DNA of 64,000 nt from Alkalicella caledoniensis. Lineage in GTDB: Bacteria > Bacillota > Proteinivoracia > Proteinivoracales > Proteinivoracaceae. Position 1 is the stretch's first letter. Every line of letters begins with the position of its first letter. Both the position numbers and the translations under genes were made by a program. The notes under the pieces are model-generated. The model made no database searches, was not told the DNA's origin, and saw only the letters and a list, made by a program, of their open reading frames with translations. Below, piece by piece: positions 62,583 to 64,000 of the stretch. The stretch is from positions 434,001 to 498,000 of the forward strand of contig NZ_CP058559.1 of assembly GCF_014467015.1 (NCBI RefSeq), in the 5' to 3' direction.

Positions 62583-63815
62583 TTATTTAATAGTAACTTG
62601 ATGGTAAACTTTCTTCCCTTTTTTAATCATTATTGTATTCTCATTGAAATTTTCCACTGTTATTAACTGGTTAATATCTGTGATTTTCTCCCCTTCCACA
62701 GATACGCCACCTTGTTGTACTAGCCTTCTCCCCTCACTTTTAGAAGCTATTAAACCTACCTCTTGTAGTAAGTCTAGTATGGCGATACCACTTTCAAATA
62801 CTCCCATAGAAAGCTCACTAGATGGCACAGATCCAGCTACTCCACCTTTTTCAAAAAGTGCTCTAGCAGCTTCTTTTGCTTTACTGGCTTCTTCTTCACC
62901 ATGTACAATTTTTGTAACCTCAAAGGCTAGTACTTCTTTTGCCTTGTTTATCTCTGCCCCTTCTAGGTTAGCAAGGCTATTTACCTCAGCCATTGGTACA
63001 AAGGTCAGTAGCTTCAAGCAGTTTACAACATCAGCGTCATCGATATTTCTCCAGTATTGGAAAAACTCATATGGTGATGTCTTTTCAGGGTCAAGCCAGA
63101 TAGCACCTGCTTCTGTTTTTCCCATTTTCTTACCTTCACTGGTTGTCAGTAGTGTAAATGTCATACCAAAGGCTGGCTTAGCTTCCACACGTCGTATTAA
63201 ATCTGCCCCAGAAATGATATTTGACCATTGATCATCTCCACCTAGTTGCAAAGTACAATTGTAGCGTCTAAATAACTCTAAGAAGTCGTAGGATTGCATC
63301 AGCATGTAGTTAAATTCTAGGAAAGATAGACCTTTTTCCATTCTAGATTTGAAACACTCAGCAGTAAGCATACGATTTACTGAGAAATGTCTACCTACCT
63401 CCCTTAAAAAGGGGATATAGGTCAAACCCATTAACCAATCGGCATTATTAACCATTATTGCCATATCTTCGCCAAAATCCAAAAATCTTGAGATTTGCTC
63501 CTTAAATCGTTCACTATTATGCTTAATATCCTCTTCAGTAAGCATCTTTCTCATATCAGTTTTTCCAGTGGGGTCACCGATCATTGTTGTACCTCCACCG
63601 ATTAGTACAATAGGCTTGTGACCAGCCCTTTGCATGTGAGCCATTGCCATAAGCTGTAAAAAGTGCCCTATGTGCAAGCTATCAGCAGTTGGATCGTAGC
63701 CCGTATAAAAAGTAACGTGCTCATTCCCCAAAAGCTCACGAATCTCATCTTCATGGGTAGCCTGTTTGATAAAACCCCTTTCTTGCAAAACATCAAAAAC
63801 GTTAATATTAGTCAT
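62583..63815 (-). CDS. tyrS: Tyrosyl-tRNA synthetase
   Basis: 410-residue class I synthetase. Rossmann domain with HIGH motif ([11 protein letters not shown], about 46-49) and KMSKS-type loop KKMGKTEAG (about 228-232), then an alpha domain and a C-terminal S4 RNA-binding domain (about 345-405, [21 protein letters not shown]). KMGK and the HIGH form place it in the TyrZ-like group rather than the TyrS group with HVGH and KFGK. GGAGGTAACAAAC precedes the ATG. An IS element begins directly after its stop. Confidence 0.95.
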   Translation of the reverse strand: MTNINVFDVLQERGFIKQATHEDEIRELLGNEHVTFYTGYDPTADSLHIGHFLQLMAMAHMQRAGHKPIVLIGGGTTMIGDPTGKTDMRKMLTEEDIKHNSERFKEQISRFLDFGEDMAIMVNNADWLMGLTYIPFLREVGRHFSVNRMLTAECFKSRMEKGLSFLEFNYMLMQSYDFLELFRRYNCTLQLGGDDQWSNIISGADLIRRVEAKPAFGMTFTLLTTSEGKKMGKTEAGAIWLDPEKTSPYEFFQYWRNIDDADVVNCLKLLTFVPMAEVNSLANLEGAEINKAKEVLAFEVTKIVHGEEEASKAKEAARALFEKGGVAGSVPSSELSMGVFESGIAILDLLQEVGLIASKSEGRRLVQQGGVSVEGEKITDINQLITVENFNENTIMIKKGKKVYHQVTIK

Positions 63816-63835
63816 GTTTGTTACCTCCTTTTATT

Positions 63836-63867
63836 CAGTAGACAGCAGTCAGTAGTCAGCGGACAGG
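63836..63867. repeat. Intergenic heptanucleotide repeat copy B
   Basis: Four exact-phase heptads CAGTAGA-CAGCAGT-CAGTAGT-CAGCGGA then CAGGAAAAGA, in the leader of tyrS. Related to copy A at 7238-7262 and, more weakly, to GGCAGTTAGCAGATAG at about 1040-1055 in the rRNA leader. Confidence 0.65.
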
Positions 63868-63984
63868 AAAAGAATTCTATTCGCATTTCCCTTAAGCCCT
63901 CAGTGTTAGCATTCTAAAAACGTCCTTCAGTGGCCTTTTCTTTACAGTGTGAAGGTGTGAGAATTTTAAGTTTTTTAGGGTATA

Positions 63985-64000
63985 AAAAAGGGCCCTGCTC
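63985..64000 (-). terminator. 3' half of a terminator hairpin cut by the window edge
   Basis: On the minus strand GAGCAGGGCCC is followed by six T and leads toward tyrS. The matching 5' arm would lie to the right of the window. It could be the terminator of a tyrosine T-box leader or of the preceding gene; the T-box core itself is not in view. Confidence 0.45.

Noticed and set aside
63816-64000. Tyrosine T-box leader for tyrS
   Set aside because: The conserved AGGGTGGNACCGCG core is not within the window; only a possible terminator half is seen at the edge.

Overview
The window reads as a chromosome segment of a strictly anaerobic, endospore-forming, amino-acid-fermenting member of the Clostridia (Bacillota). 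The signs are an AT-rich genome with strong AGGAGG ribosome-binding sites, sporulation genes (lonB, gerM and a second GerMN protein, CotF-type coat proteins, spore photoproduct lyase), the B12-dependent methylaspartate route of glutamate fermentation, and a selenoprotein. The amino-acid-fermenting alkaliphilic Clostridia (Proteinivorax, Anaerobranca, Alkaliphilus types) come to mind, but I cannot fix the genus.

Layout. 1-1.4 kb: 5' two thirds of a 16S rRNA gene, transcribed leftward from two tandem sigma-A promoters. 1.4-10.7 kb: a GNAT acetyltransferase, then engB-lonA-lonB-clpX-clpP-tig (protein quality control). 10.8-11.8 kb: nine tRNA genes. 11.9-24.5 kb: rph-rdgB-phosphodiesterase, a P-loop protein, then a glutamate-fermentation island (class I fumarase/mesaconase subunits, DUF4387, DUF1446, methylaspartate ammonia-lyase, glutamate mutase GlmE/GlmL/GlmS) wrapped around gerM and headed by murI. 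The order MarR-murI-gerM-rph-rdgB-phosphodiesterase-tig-clpX-lonB-lonA-engB resembles, from memory, that of Bacillus subtilis; the fermentation genes look inserted into this ancient backbone. 24.8-31.8 kb: UPF0316, MATE exporter and MarR regulator, an orphan histidine kinase, an unusual protein joining RNA-polymerase alpha-CTD-like, sigma region 4-like and HARE-like domains, and queG. 31.8-40.5 kb: PhoPR-type two-component system, CheB, FMN-binding lipoprotein, a Rossmann-chemoreceptor fusion, BlaI/M56 regulators with a self-regulatory promoter, and a ZIP metal transporter with a Fur/Zur-like box. 40.5-52.3 kb: TldD/TldE, YaaR, coat proteins, HD-GYP protein, NifS-ThiI, solute-binding protein and L,D-transpeptidase. 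52.3-64 kb: a structured leader, Hsp20, spore photoproduct lyase, GerMN protein, acetyltransferase, second two-component system, a frameshifted 4Fe-4S protein, LysO, a DUF4236-TPR protein, a HesB-like selenoprotein read through an in-frame UGA, an IS1182-type insertion sequence and tyrS.

How the parts fit. L-glutamate would be rearranged to 3-methylaspartate (GlmS/GlmE, kept active by GlmL), deaminated to mesaconate and hydrated to citramalate; no citramalate lyase is seen here, so the adjacent DUF1446/DUF4387 pair is a candidate for the next step. The most notable items not explained by ordinary annotation are the UGA-containing HesB gene with its bSECIS hairpin, the three-module RNA-polymerase-like protein, a hairpin that can hide the gerM ribosome-binding site in read-through transcripts, a terminator-controlled leader before the L,D-transpeptidase, two likely frameshifts, and a dispersed heptanucleotide repeat.
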